DNA of 64,000 bases from Bacillota bacterium (GCA_023412715.1 JAEZCC010000010.1:1-64000), one strand, 5' to 3'; shown: positions 8,255 to 17,277, numbered from the stretch's first letter. Numbers and translations are program-made. Notes: generated by a model not told the origin, from the sequence alone.

Positions 8255-10075
8255 ATGGATGTCAGAAATGATTTGAGAAATGTAGCCATCATCGCCCATG
8301 TCGACCACGGGAAGACGACGCTTGTCGACCAGCTTTTGCGGCAGAGCGGAATTTTCCGGTCGAACGAGGTGGTCGAAGAGCGCGTGATGGATTCCAACGA
8401 CATTGAGCGGGAACGCGGAATCACCATCCTGTCGAAAAATACCGCCGTCACATATAACGGCGTGAAGATCAACATCGTAGACACGCCCGGCCACGCCGAT
8501 TTCGGCGGAGAGGTGGAGCGTATCCTGATGATGGTGGACGGCGTTCTGCTGCTTGTCGACGCGTTCGAGGGCTGCATGCCGCAGACGCGCTTTGTGCTGA
8601 AAAAGGCGCTTGGCCTCGGCAAGAAGCCGCTTGTCGTCGTCAACAAGATCGACCGCCCCGGCGCGCGCCCGGCGGAGGTCGTCGACGAGGTGATCGACCT
8701 GTTCATCGAGCTTGGCGCCAACGAAGATCAGCTGGAATTCCCGGTGATCTACGCCTCCGGGCGCGACGGCTATGCGACGGAGGATCTCGAGAAGCCGGGC
8801 AAAGACATGAAGCCCCTGTTCGACGCAATCCTGAAATACATCCCCGCGCCGAAAGGCAACCTGAACGGCCCGACGCAGGTTTTGTTCTCGAATGTGGACT
8901 ATGACGACTACGTGGGCCGCATCGGCATCGGCAGGGTCGAGCGCGGCAGCATCCACGACGGGGAAAACGTGGTGCTGTGCCACCGCGACGGGACGAACAG
9001 CAACGTCAAGGTCATGAAGCTTTACCAGTTCGAGGGCCTCAAGCGCGTCGAGGTGCAGGAGGCGAAGCTCGGCGATCTGGTCGCCGTTTCCGGCATTACG
9101 GGCCTTAATATCGGCGAGACCATCTGCTCGCCCGACTGCATCGAGCCGCTGCCGTTCGTCAAGATCGACGAGCCGACCGTTTCCATGCTCTTCATGGTCA
9201 ACAACAGCCCGTTCGCGGGCAGGGAAGGCAAGTACGTCACCTCCCGCAACCTGCGCGACCGCCTGTTCAAGGAGATCGAGACCAACGTGGCCATGCGCGT
9301 GGAAGAGACCGGTTCGCCCGATACGTTCAAGGTCTCCGGGCGGGGCGAGCTGCACCTCTCCATCCTGATTGAAGAGATGCGCCGGCAGGACTACGAGTTC
9401 CAGGTCTCCAGCCCCACGGTGATCTACAAGGAGATCAGCGGAAAGAAATGCGAGCCGATCGAGCTGCTGATGATTGAAGTGCCCGACGCCTACGTCGGCG
9501 CCGTGATGGAGAAGCTCGGAACCCGGAAGGCGGAGCTTGTCAACATGGGGTCGCGCAACACGGGCGTCACGCATCTCGAGTTCAAAATCCCTGCCCGCGG
9601 CCTGATGGGCTACCGGCAGGAATTCCTGACCGACACCAACGGCAACGGCATCATGAACAACGTGTTCGACAGCTACGAGCCGTATAAGGGCGACATCACC
9701 GCGCGCGCGCAGGGCTCGCTCATTGCGCACGAGACGGGCGAGGCGACCGGCTACGGCCTGTTCTATGCGCAGGACCGCGGCCGCATGTTCATCGGACCCG
9801 GCGTCGAGGTTTACGAGGGCATGATCGTCGGCGTGAGCCCGAAGTCGGACGACATCGCCGTCAACGTATGCAAGAAGAAGCACGCCACCAACACCCGCGC
9901 CTCAGGCTCCGACGAGGCGCTCAAGCTGACGCCGCCCAGCATCATGAGCCTTGAGCAGTGCCTCGAGTTCATCAAGCCGGACGAGCTGGTGGAAGTGACG
10001 CCGAAGAATATCCGCATGCGCAAGATGGTCCTGAACAAAGAACAGCGCATGAAGCTTGCGGCGAAGAAAAAGTGA
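8255..10075 (+). CDS. typA: Translational GTPase TypA/BipA
   Basis: Ribosome-associated GTPase involved in stress and low-temperature growth and in large-subunit assembly. The 606-residue protein has the EF-G-like G domain (G1 AHVDHGKTT, G2 RERGITI, G3 DTPGHADF, G4 NKIDR), then domains II, III and V and the BipA-specific C-terminal domain. Length is normal. ATG with a GAGGGAAAG ribosome site. It is a monocistronic unit or weakly linked to the exonuclease gene 70 bases downstream. Confidence 0.97.
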   Translation: MDVRNDLRNVAIIAHVDHGKTTLVDQLLRQSGIFRSNEVVEERVMDSNDIERERGITILSKNTAVTYNGVKINIVDTPGHADFGGEVERILMMVDGVLLLVDAFEGCMPQTRFVLKKALGLGKKPLVVVNKIDRPGARPAEVVDEVIDLFIELGANEDQLEFPVIYASGRDGYATEDLEKPGKDMKPLFDAILKYIPAPKGNLNGPTQVLFSNVDYDDYVGRIGIGRVERGSIHDGENVVLCHRDGTNSNVKVMKLYQFEGLKRVEVQEAKLGDLVAVSGITGLNIGETICSPDCIEPLPFVKIDEPTVSMLFMVNNSPFAGREGKYVTSRNLRDRLFKEIETNVAMRVEETGSPDTFKVSGRGELHLSILIEEMRRQDYEFQVSSPTVIYKEISGKKCEPIELLMIEVPDAYVGAVMEKLGTRKAELVNMGSRNTGVTHLEFKIPARGLMGYRQEFLTDTNGNGIMNNVFDSYEPYKGDITARAQGSLIAHETGEATGYGLFYAQDRGRMFIGPGVEVYEGMIVGVSPKSDDIAVNVCKKKHATNTRASGSDEALKLTPPSIMSLEQCLEFIKPDELVEVTPKNIRMRKMVLNKEQRMKLAAKKK

Positions 10076-10145
10076 AATTCCACACGAATTCTACAGCGGG
10101 ATGGGGAACTTTGTCGCTCCCCGCATGAGGAGCGCGGGTTAAATT

Positions 10146-11051
10146 ATGAATTTTGTGATTCTGGACCTTGAATGGAACGGCGCCTACAGCGGCAGGCTGA
10201 AAGGTTTTATCAATGAGATCATCGAGTTCGGCGCCGTCAGAGTCGACGAGCGCCTGAATATCGTCGACACGTTCGAGGCGCTCATCCGCCCGCAGGTGGG
10301 CAAGAAGATCAGCGGGAAAATCAAGAGCCTCACAAGCATCACGAACGAAGATCTCGAGGGCGGGCTGCAGTTCATGCAGGCCGTCAGCCGGTTTGGCAGG
10401 TGGAGCCGCGGCGCGGTCGTCATGACGTGGGGCACGTCTGACGTCCTCGCGCTGATTGAAAACTGCCGGTACTTCTGCGGCAGCGACAGGATCCCGTCCC
10501 TTTCGCGCTACGTCGACCTGCAGGCGTACTGCGAAGAGATGCTGGCGTATGACCGCACGCGGCAGATTGGCCTTTCCACCGCGGCGGAGCTGCTTGGGGT
10601 CGACGAGGGCGAATTCGACCATCACCGCGCGCTGGGGGACAGCCTGCTGACGCTCCGCTGCTTTCAGAAGGTGTATGATTCCGAAAAGCTCGCGCCGTTC
10701 GTCCAGGACGCCGGCAGCGACGAGTTTTACAACCGGATGGAATTCAAGACGGTCGTCATCTGCGACCTGAAGCATCCGCTCATCCGCCCGGCGGACCTTT
10801 CGTTCTGCTGCGCGCAGTGCGGCCGCCGCGCCAGGCGGGTGGGGGACTGGCAGCTGCGCAACAAGAGCTTCCGCGCGGAATTTTACTGCAGGCGATGCGA
10901 CAATAAATTCATTGGCCGCGTGCAGTTCAAGCTGAAATACGAGGGGCTGGTCGTCAAGAAGACGGTGCTGCCGCTGAGGCAGGAAAGCGAAGCGGCGGCG
11001 GACGGCGGGAAAGAGGAAGCTCCCCGGGATCCGCCGAAAAATCCGGACTGA
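10146..11051 (+). CDS. DEDDh 3'-5' exonuclease with C-terminal zinc ribbon
   Basis: The N-terminal ~180 residues form an RNase T/DnaQ-like exonuclease fold: Exo I DLEWN (7-11, with D and E), Exo II around the conserved D in VVMTWGTSD, and Exo III HHRALGDS (H and D). It resembles KapD/ERI-1-type exonucleases. The last third carries paired cysteines (CAQC and CRRC), suggesting a zinc-binding nucleic-acid module. Total 301 residues. The substrate cannot be told from sequence. ATG start; GAGGAG lies 14 bases upstream, a long spacing. Stop codon lies inside the terminator stem. Confidence 0.8.
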   Translation: MNFVILDLEWNGAYSGRLKGFINEIIEFGAVRVDERLNIVDTFEALIRPQVGKKISGKIKSLTSITNEDLEGGLQFMQAVSRFGRWSRGAVVMTWGTSDVLALIENCRYFCGSDRIPSLSRYVDLQAYCEEMLAYDRTRQIGLSTAAELLGVDEGEFDHHRALGDSLLTLRCFQKVYDSEKLAPFVQDAGSDEFYNRMEFKTVVICDLKHPLIRPADLSFCCAQCGRRARRVGDWQLRNKSFRAEFYCRRCDNKFIGRVQFKLKYEGLVVKKTVLPLRQESEAAADGGKEEAPRDPPKNPD

Positions 11052-11083
11052 CAGGCTGTCTGTCGGGTCCGGATTTCATTTTT
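11038..11083 (+). terminator. Terminator of the exonuclease gene
   Basis: AAATCCGGAC pairs with GTCCGGATTT, followed by CATTTTT. It overlaps the exonuclease stop codon and the 3' end of the minus-strand PH-like fragment. Confidence 0.75.
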
Positions 11084-11391
11084 GGCCGAGAAGCATATCC
11101 CGCCACAGCATGGTCTGCTCCTGCGTTTCGCCGTTCAGCAGGCACGGCAGCCCGTCTGCCAGCGAGATTAGCAGGACCGGGTCTTCTCTTCGGCATACAT
11201 AGACACGGCAGGGGCCGGTTCCTTCCAGCACAAAAGTTCCGGCGCGTCTGCGGCCTGCCGAAAAGCCGTTGGTCCGCATGCCGCCGGGCATGGAATCCAG
11301 CGCCCGGACGCCGCCGATGTCTGAAAGGCGGAAGGAACAGGAGTGAAACGGCGCGGAAATCTCCTATGGCAAGAAGAGCGGCCACGGCCAT
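11076..11391 (-). pseudogene. PH-domain-like small protein, apparently frameshifted
   Basis: An open frame from 11363 to the TGA at 11076 encodes about 95 residues (FRLSDIGGVRALDS...RVYVCRREDPVLLISLADG) that read like the C-terminal half of bacterial PH-type membrane-anchored proteins. This frame has no ATG/GTG/TTG before its upstream TAG. A good ribosome site (AAGGAGG) and ATG at 11391 lie just upstream, but in a frame offset by one base. Skipping one base in the ATAGGAG stretch (about 11364) would join them. Either a real single-base lesion or a sequencing error. It follows endonuclease III by 30 bases. The C-terminal family call is from memory. Confidence 0.45.
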
Positions 11392-11421
11392 CCCCCTCCT
11401 TCAAAAAAGCTCCCGGCGAAT

Positions 11422-12069
11422 TTATTTTGCCGGCTTTTTTTGCGGTATCCGCCTCTTGCAGAAATCCTTCATGCAGCAGATGTCGCATTTGGGGCTGCGC
11501 GCCGTGCAGACCGCCCGCCCGTGCAGGACGAGCCTGTGGCAGAAGTCGTTGGATTCCTCCGGCGGCAGGATCGCCCGCAGCTGCTTCTCGACCTTCAGCG
11601 GGTCCGTGCCCTCGCTCAGGCCCAGCCTGCCGCTGATGCGGATGCAGTGCGTGTCTGTCACGACGGCCGGCTTGCCGTAGATGTCGCCGACAATCAGGTT
11701 TGCCGTTTTGCGCCCCACGCCGGGCAGCTTCGTCAGCTCTTCGACCGTGTCCGGCACAACGCCGCCGAACTGCTCTTTCAGGGCGCGGCACATGGCCACA
11801 ATGTCCCGCGCCTTCGTCTTGTAAAGGCCGCAGGAGCGGATATACGGCTCCACTTCCTCCCGCGTTGCGGCGCAGAACGCGTCCAGGTCCGGAAACCGCG
11901 CGAACAGCGCCGGCGTCACGAGGTTCACGCGCGCGTCCGTGCATTGCGCGGAGAGCCGCGTTGCAATCAGCAGCCGCAGGGGTTCGCGGTCCTGCAGCGA
12001 GCAGATCCCCTCCGGGTATTCTTTTTTCAGGGCCGCGACGGCAAGAGCGGCGCGCTGCTTCTTTGTCAT
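11422..12069 (-). CDS. nth: Endonuclease III (base-excision DNA glycosylase/AP lyase)
   Basis: Removes oxidised pyrimidines and nicks the abasic site. The 215-residue protein has the helix-hairpin-helix LPGVGRKTANL with the catalytic Lys, the VTDTHCIRI segment with the catalytic Asp, and a C-terminal [4Fe-4S] cluster motif with spacing C-6-C-2-C-5-C. I chose the ATG at 12069, 8 bases after AAGGAG, over an upstream TTG. Own promoter at 12097-12125. The PH-like fragment lies directly downstream. Confidence 0.95.
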   Translation of the reverse strand: MTKKQRAALAVAALKKEYPEGICSLQDREPLRLLIATRLSAQCTDARVNLVTPALFARFPDLDAFCAATREEVEPYIRSCGLYKTKARDIVAMCRALKEQFGGVVPDTVEELTKLPGVGRKTANLIVGDIYGKPAVVTDTHCIRISGRLGLSEGTDPLKVEKQLRAILPPEESNDFCHRLVLHGRAVCTARSPKCDICCMKDFCKRRIPQKKPAK

Positions 12070-12096
12070 TTCCCATTCTCCTTCCAAAGCTGCTTT

Positions 12097-12125
12097 ATTT
12101 TAATACAAAACGCGTTTCTCCGCAA
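12097..12125 (-). promoter_or_regulatory. Probable nth promoter
   Basis: Minus strand TTGCGG, 17 bases, TAAAAT, about 28 bases upstream of the nth ATG. Confidence 0.5.
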
Positions 12126-12326
12126 GCCCGGCGGCGGACCGTGTCCGCTCCCACGGCCGGGCGTACGGCCCGGCGGGAACCGAAGGCTTTCTTTGCCCGG
12201 GCGGTTTAAGAAGCTGCTCCCGCAGATAAAAAAGTGTTTCAGGGAGTTTTCCTCTGCCCCCGCCGGAGTAAGCAAATTTTTCCACCGCGCTGAGCGTCGG
12301 GGCGCGGCTGCGGCGACACGCCGCCA
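12126..12326. other. Non-coding stretch between divergent nth and glyA promoters
   Basis: About 200 GC-rich bases between the two promoters. I looked for a glycine riboswitch because glyA follows, but saw no match to its conserved core. No supported ORF on either strand. Some short GC palindromes (for example around CCGGGCGTACGGCCCGG at 12156-12172) have no T run and may be chance. Confidence 0.4.
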
Positions 12327-12355
12327 TTGCGTTTTGGGCGTCCGCAATGTATAAT
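12327..12355 (+). promoter_or_regulatory. Promoter of glyA
   Basis: TTGCGT, 17 bases, TATAAT, 34 bases before the glyA ATG, so the 5' leader is short. Confidence 0.75.
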
Positions 12356-12389
12356 GAAAGAAAATTTGTGCGGGAAAGGGTTTGAAAAC

Positions 12390-13643
12390 ATGTACAGTGA
12401 TCTGATCGATACCATTGGATTTGTTTCCGGTGCAGACCCCGAAGTCGGAGCGGCAATGAAGCAGGAGCTGGGCCGCCAGCGCAGCAACCTGGAGCTGATT
12501 GCCTCCGAGAACATCGTTTCCCCGGCGGTGATGGCGGCCATGGGCAGCGTGCTGACGAATAAATATGCCGAGGGCTACCCAGGGAAACGTTATTACGGCG
12601 GCTGCCAGTATGTCGACGTCGTCGAAGAAATCGCCCGGACCCGCGCGTGCAGGCTGTTCGGAGCGGAGCACGCGAACGTTCAGCCGCATTCCGGGGCGCA
12701 GGCCAACACGGCGGTCTACTTTGCGCTTCTGCAGCCCGGCGGCACCGTCATGGGAATGAACCTGGCGGAAGGCGGGCATCTTACTCATGGATCGCCGGTG
12801 AATATTTCGGGAAAATACTTTCATTTCGTGCCTTACGGCGTCAGCCCGGAAACCGGCCGCATCGACTACGACAAGGTGTACGAGACCGCCATGCAGGTTA
12901 AGCCGAAGATGATTGTCGCTGGGGCCAGCGCGTATCCGCGCATCATCGATTTCAAACGTTTCCGCGAAATCTGCGACGCGTGCGGCGCCCTGCTCATGGT
13001 GGACATGGCGCATATCGCCGGACTGGTCGCTTCCGGCGACCACCCGAACCCGGTCGAGTGGGCCGACATCGTCACCACAACCACGCACAAGACCCTGCGC
13101 GGCCCCCGCGGCGGCCTGATCCTCTGCAAAGAGCAGTACGCCAAAGCAATCGACAAGGCGATTTTCCCCGGTACGCAGGGCGGCCCGCTGATGCACGTCA
13201 TCGCAGGCAAGGCCGTCTGCCTCGGCGAAGCGCTGAAGCCGGAATTCAGGGAATACAGCCACCGCGTCGTGAAAAACGCGAAGGCGCTTGCCGAGGGCCT
13301 TTTAAAGCGTGACGTGAAGCTGGTCACGGGCGGCACCGACAACCACCTCATGATGGTCGACCTGAGCGGCCTCGAGCTGACCGGAAAAGAGCTGGAGCAG
13401 CGGCTCGACTCGGTCAACATCACCGCCAACAAAAATACGGTCCCGAACGAAAAGCGTTCCCCGTTCGTCACGAGCGGCCTGCGCCTCGGTTCGCCTGCCG
13501 TCACCACGCGCGGCCTGAACGAGAGGGACATGGACAAAATCGCGGAGTGCATCGCGCTTGCGATTCACGGCTTCGACGCGAACCGCGAAAAGATTCACGA
13601 CGCCGTCAGGGACATCTGCGCGCGTTACCCGCTCTACGAATAG
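12390..13643 (+). CDS. glyA: Serine hydroxymethyltransferase
   Basis: Interconverts serine and glycine with tetrahydrofolate, supplying one-carbon units. The 417-residue PLP enzyme has the N-terminal SENIVSPAV motif, the tetrahydrofolate-binding region YPGKRYYGG, and the PLP-lysine motif TTTTHKTLRGPRGG with Lys at about 234. ATG at 12390 is preceded by a GGGAAAGGG site and gives the normal family length; longer in-frame openings reach into the promoter. Followed by rarA after about 200 bases. Confidence 0.97.
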   Translation: MYSDLIDTIGFVSGADPEVGAAMKQELGRQRSNLELIASENIVSPAVMAAMGSVLTNKYAEGYPGKRYYGGCQYVDVVEEIARTRACRLFGAEHANVQPHSGAQANTAVYFALLQPGGTVMGMNLAEGGHLTHGSPVNISGKYFHFVPYGVSPETGRIDYDKVYETAMQVKPKMIVAGASAYPRIIDFKRFREICDACGALLMVDMAHIAGLVASGDHPNPVEWADIVTTTTHKTLRGPRGGLILCKEQYAKAIDKAIFPGTQGGPLMHVIAGKAVCLGEALKPEFREYSHRVVKNAKALAEGLLKRDVKLVTGGTDNHLMMVDLSGLELTGKELEQRLDSVNITANKNTVPNEKRSPFVTSGLRLGSPAVTTRGLNERDMDKIAECIALAIHGFDANREKIHDAVRDICARYPLYE

Positions 13644-13731
13644 GCGGGCGCATAGCGTCCTCCGCGCCTGCGGCGGTCATCATTTTTGTCATTTGCCCTG
13701 GGCGCTCTCTCAATTTGATTTCTTTCGTAAC

Positions 13732-13762
13732 CGGCGGGAGATGGGAAAAACCGTCCCGCCGC
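13732..13762. other. GC-rich inverted repeat upstream of rarA
   Basis: CGGCGGGA and TCCCGCCG form an 8-bp stem around a 14-base loop in the 208-base glyA-rarA gap. There is no T run after it on the plus strand, so it is not a classic terminator. It may attenuate or stabilise the transcript. Confidence 0.3.
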
Positions 13763-13851
13763 AATCAGTCGGCTGGTTTTTACTGGGCTATATGGCGGGC
13801 CGAAGCGGGCTGTGCCCGCGCAGGATCGGCCTGCCGGAAAGGATGGTGCTT

Positions 13852-15123
13852 ATGCCGGCTCCTCTCGCGGACCGGATCCGCCCGCGCACGCTGGACGAAA
13901 TCGTCGGTCAGCATCACCTTCTCGACCCCGGCAGGCCGCTGCGCCGCATCATCGAGTCCGGCGAAATCCCGAACATGGTCTTTTACGGCCCGGCCGGCGT
14001 GGGGAAGACGACGCTCGCCTCCATTATTGCGGACCGCACGAACCGCAAGCTTTTCAAGCTGAACGGGACGACCGCCTCCACCGCCGACATCCACAGCGTG
14101 GTGGCCCGCATCGACACGCTCGAGACACAGAACGGCATCCTGCTGTATCTCGACGAGATTCAGTATTTCAACAAAAAGCAGCAGCAGACCCTCCTCGAGT
14201 TTATCGAGAACGGCTCCATCACGCTGATTGCGGCGACCACGGAAAATCCGTATTTCTACGTTTACGGCGCCATTCTCAGCCGCTCGACGGTGTTCGAGTT
14301 CAAATCCGTCGAGAAGGAAGATATCCTGCGGGCCGTGCGGCGCGCGTTCGCGTTTCTTGCAGACGAGCAGCACCGGGAGATCACCGCGGAAGACGGCGCG
14401 ATGGAATACATCGCCTCCGCGTGCGGCGGCGACGTGCGCAAGGCCATGAACGCCGCGGAGCTGTGCGTCCTTTCCGGCGAGGAGCAGGCGGACGGCTCCT
14501 GCCGCGTCACCCTGCGGGCCGCGCGGGAGCTGACCCAGCGCAGCGCCATGAAATACGACCGCGCCGGCGACGAGCATTACGACATCCTTTCCGCGTTCCA
14601 GAAGTCCATGCGCGGCTCCGACCCGGACGCGTCTCTCCATTACCTTGCGAGGCTTCTGGAGGCGGGGGACCTGCCGTCGGCCTGCCGGAGGCTGATGGTC
14701 TGCGCCTGCGAGGACGTCGGGCTTGCCTACCCGCAGATTATCCCCATTGTCAAGGCCGCCGTGGACGCGGCGCTGCAGGTCGGCCTGCCGGAGGCGCGCA
14801 TCCCGCTCGCGGACGCCGTCGTGCTTGTCAGCATGGCGCCGAAATCGAACTCCGCGTACTGCGCGATCGACGCCGCCGTCGCGGACATCCGCAACGGCAG
14901 GACGGGGCCGATTCCGCGCCGGCTGCAGAACAAGCACTACGACGGAGCGGACAACCCGCACAAGGGGCAGTTCTACCAGTATCCGCACGATTTTCCGGAC
15001 CACTGGGTGGACCAGCAGTATCTTCCGGACATTTTGAAGGATGCCGTCTATTACCGCTGCGGGGATAATAAGACGGAACAGGCGTTCTGGGGGTATTGGC
15101 AGAAAATCAAAAAAAAGCGGTAA
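13852..15123 (+). CDS. rarA: Replication-associated recombination protein A (RarA/MgsA AAA+ ATPase)
   Basis: Acts at stalled or gapped replication forks. The 423-residue protein has an AAA+ core with Walker A GPAGVGKTT (about 46-54), Walker B LLYLDEIQYF, sensor 1 AATTENP, and the C-terminal tetramerisation region with the conserved MAPKSNSAY segment. I chose the ATG at 13852 because GGAAAGG is 9 bases upstream; the ATG at 13843 directly abuts that site. The upstream gap is non-coding. Confidence 0.93.
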   Translation: MPAPLADRIRPRTLDEIVGQHHLLDPGRPLRRIIESGEIPNMVFYGPAGVGKTTLASIIADRTNRKLFKLNGTTASTADIHSVVARIDTLETQNGILLYLDEIQYFNKKQQQTLLEFIENGSITLIAATTENPYFYVYGAILSRSTVFEFKSVEKEDILRAVRRAFAFLADEQHREITAEDGAMEYIASACGGDVRKAMNAAELCVLSGEEQADGSCRVTLRAARELTQRSAMKYDRAGDEHYDILSAFQKSMRGSDPDASLHYLARLLEAGDLPSACRRLMVCACEDVGLAYPQIIPIVKAAVDAALQVGLPEARIPLADAVVLVSMAPKSNSAYCAIDAAVADIRNGRTGPIPRRLQNKHYDGADNPHKGQFYQYPHDFPDHWVDQQYLPDILKDAVYYRCGDNKTEQAFWGYWQKIKKKR

Positions 15124-15142
15124 GTTTTATTCCCTTTTGACC

Positions 15143-15171
15143 TTGATTCCGCCCTGCGTTCGCGCTATAAT
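15143..15171 (+). promoter_or_regulatory. Promoter of the flavin reductase-rubredoxin gene
   Basis: TTGATT, 17 bases, TATAAT, 30 bases before the TTG start. Confidence 0.7.
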
Positions 15172-15201
15172 ATCCTGAAACCATTTTGGGAGGCTTTCTG
15201 C

Positions 15202-15861
15202 TTGACCATCGATGTGCTGAATACGCTATCCTATGGAATGTACGCCATCGGCGTAAAAAACGGAGATAAAGTTTCCGCCTGCATCGTCAACACGGTCGTT
15301 CAGGTCGCGTATGACCCGAACCTCATTTCTGTGAGCGTCAGCCACAACAATTACAGCAACGAGTGCATCAAGAAAAACGGGATTTTCAGCGTGGCCGTCC
15401 TGTCGGAAGACACTTCGGGCGCGGTGATCGGGGCGCTGGGCTTCAATTCCGGCCGCGACACCGACAAGCTGAAAAACGTCCGCTACCGCGTTCTGGCAGA
15501 GGGAGTCCCCGTGATTAAAGAGAATATCTGCTGCTGGTTTCTCTGCAAGGTCGTCAACAGCGTAGAGACGCCTTCCCACACCGTTTTCATCGCGGAAGTC
15601 CTAGCCGGCAGCGAGTCGGTGCAGAGAAAGCCCATGACCTACGATTATTACCATAAGGTCATCAAGGGAAGGGCGCCGAAAAACGCCCCGACCTACCGGG
15701 AAGAAAAGACGCCGGAAAAAGAAAGCGACGCGGAAAGCTGGATCTGCACGGTATGCGGTTATATTTACAGCGATCCGTTTGTTCCGTTTGAAGAGTTGCC
15801 GGACGATTGGGTCTGTCCCATTTGCGGGGCGCCGAAATCGGCGTTCAGGCGGCAGAATTAA
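15202..15861 (+). CDS. Flavin reductase-like/rubredoxin fusion (high-molecular-weight rubredoxin)
   Basis: Probably an electron carrier that passes reducing power from NAD(P)H through FMN to a rubredoxin iron centre. Residues 1-160 match the FMN-binding flavin reductase-like fold. After a charged linker, a rubredoxin domain has its four iron ligands at C182, C185, C205 and C208. In Moorella a protein of this layout (Hrb) donates electrons to the diiron flavoprotein FprA in O2/NO detoxification; no FprA gene is in this window. TTG start, 8 bases after GGGAGG. Own promoter and terminator. Confidence 0.9.
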   Translation: MTIDVLNTLSYGMYAIGVKNGDKVSACIVNTVVQVAYDPNLISVSVSHNNYSNECIKKNGIFSVAVLSEDTSGAVIGALGFNSGRDTDKLKNVRYRVLAEGVPVIKENICCWFLCKVVNSVETPSHTVFIAEVLAGSESVQRKPMTYDYYHKVIKGRAPKNAPTYREEKTPEKESDAESWICTVCGYIYSDPFVPFEELPDDWVCPICGAPKSAFRRQN

Positions 15862-15868
15862 TCCGTAC

Positions 15869-15915
15869 AAAAAGCTCACTCCGATGCAAAGAGGCACCGG
15901 GCGGGCTTTTTTTTT
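15869..15915 (+). terminator. Terminator after the rubredoxin fusion gene
   Basis: AAAAAGCTC pairs with GGGCTTTTT; an inner CCG-A-TGC/GCA-C-CGG stem extends it. A run of nine T residues follows. The end of the T run overlaps the uracil permease promoter. Confidence 0.85.
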
Positions 15916-15943
15916 GAGTTTTTGCCCATGCAGATTTTAAAAT
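15914..15943 (+). promoter_or_regulatory. Possible promoter of the uracil permease gene
   Basis: TTGAGT, 18 bases, TAAAAT. It sits in the tail of the preceding terminator and 24 bases before the ATG. Confidence 0.45.
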
Positions 15944-15966
15944 TGAGGGATTGGGAGAGAAAAATC

Positions 15967-17256
15967 ATGACAAAACAGATTATTCAGGTCGAGGAGCGCC
16001 TTCCGCTGGGGAAGGGAATTCCGCTCAGCCTTCAGCACATGTTCGCAATGTTCAGCGCCTCGGTCCTTGTGCCGAACCTTCTCGGCATCAACCCGGCCGT
16101 GGTCCTCTTCATGAACGGCGTCGGCACGCTGCTTTACATCCTGATTTCAAAAGGGAAGGCGCCGGCTTATCTCGGCTCCAGCTTCGCGTTCATCGCGCCC
16201 GCGGTCATCGTCATCAAGGCGCCGGGGCTGGGCTACGGGTACGCGCTCGGCGGCTTTGTCGCCTCAGGCGCCGTGTTCTGCATTGTGGCCCTGATTATCA
16301 AATTCTGCGGGACGAAATGGATTGACGTGATTCTCCCCCCGGCGGCCATGGGGTCGGTCGTCGCCCTGATTGGCCTCGAGCTTTCGGGCACCGCGGCCCA
16401 GATGGGCGGCCTTGTGCTGACCGACGGCTACACGCAGATTGACCCGAAAAAGGTGACGATTTTCCTCGTGACGCTCGGCGTCGCCGTGTTCGGCTCCGTG
16501 CTGTTCCGGCGTTTTCTTGCGGTCATCCCCATTCTTGTGGCGATTGTCGTCGGCTACCTGCTGGCGTGGGGCATGGGCGCGGTCGATTTCAGCGGCGTCG
16601 CCGCGGCGCCGGTCTTCGCGCTGCCGAATTTTCAGCCGGCGAAATTCAACTGGAGCGCCGTTTCCATTATCCTCCCGGCGACCGTGGTGGTCGTTTCCGA
16701 GCATATCGGCCACCAGATTGTAACAGGCAAGATCATCGGGCGTGACATCATCAAGGATCCGGGCCTGCACCGCACTCTGCTGGGCGACGGCATTTCCACG
16801 ATGCTTTCCGGCTTTGTCGGCGCCGTTCCGACGACGACCTACGGCGAAAATATCGGCGTCATGGCCATGACGGGCGTCTACAGCGTGTGGGTCATCGGCG
16901 GCGCGGCGGTCATTTCCATTGCGGTTTCGTTCTTCGGCAAGATTTCCGCGGTCATCCAGGCGATCCCCGGGCCGGTCATGGGCGGGGTCAGCTTCCTGCT
17001 TTACGGCATGATTGCCGCCTCAGGCATTCGTCTTCTTGTCGAGCAGAAGGTGGACTACAGCCGTTCCCGCAATCTTGCCATGACGAGCATCGTGCTGGTC
17101 ACCGGCCTTTCCGGGGCCTTCGTGAACATCTGGCAGGTCAAGCTGACAGGCATGGCGCTCGGCGCCGTGGTTGCCATGCTGCTGGGTATCATTTTCTGGG
17201 TGATCGACAAATTCCACGCCGCGAACGACTATGCGGAAGAACCTGCCGGAGATTAA
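15967..17256 (+). CDS. uraA: Uracil/xanthine permease, NCS2 family (UraA-like)
   Basis: A nucleobase:cation symporter of the cytoplasmic membrane. The 429-residue protein has 12-14 hydrophobic segments and the family start LPLGKGIPLSLQHMFAMFSAS, the conserved SEHIGHQI segment in the transport core, and the later TTYGENIGVMA motif. The N-terminal match is closest to UraA, so uracil is the best guess. ATG at 15967 with a GGGAG site; an in-frame ATG at 15922 would lie across the promoter. No pyrimidine synthesis genes are adjacent. Confidence 0.88.
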   Translation: MTKQIIQVEERLPLGKGIPLSLQHMFAMFSASVLVPNLLGINPAVVLFMNGVGTLLYILISKGKAPAYLGSSFAFIAPAVIVIKAPGLGYGYALGGFVASGAVFCIVALIIKFCGTKWIDVILPPAAMGSVVALIGLELSGTAAQMGGLVLTDGYTQIDPKKVTIFLVTLGVAVFGSVLFRRFLAVIPILVAIVVGYLLAWGMGAVDFSGVAAAPVFALPNFQPAKFNWSAVSIILPATVVVVSEHIGHQIVTGKIIGRDIIKDPGLHRTLLGDGISTMLSGFVGAVPTTTYGENIGVMAMTGVYSVWVIGGAAVISIAVSFFGKISAVIQAIPGPVMGGVSFLLYGMIAASGIRLLVEQKVDYSRSRNLAMTSIVLVTGLSGAFVNIWQVKLTGMALGAVVAMLLGIIFWVIDKFHAANDYAEEPAGD

Positions 17257-17277
17257 GCTCGAAATTCCCGACGCGCA

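Noticed and set aside
8174..9883. Long minus-strand open frame across typA
   Set aside because: The plus strand is a full, motif-complete TypA. GC-rich third positions create long open antisense frames throughout this window; this one has no ribosome site or recognisable domain.
12126..12389. Possible glycine riboswitch ahead of glyA
   Set aside because: I looked for the conserved riboswitch core and tandem aptamers and saw neither. The promoter at 12327 leaves a leader of under 30 bases.
15869..15966. Possible PyrR-type attenuator ahead of the uracil permease gene
   Set aside because: The hairpin has a TCC...GAGGC arrangement that hints at the PyrR loop, but spacing is wrong. A likely permease promoter lies after the hairpin, so it cannot attenuate that transcript.
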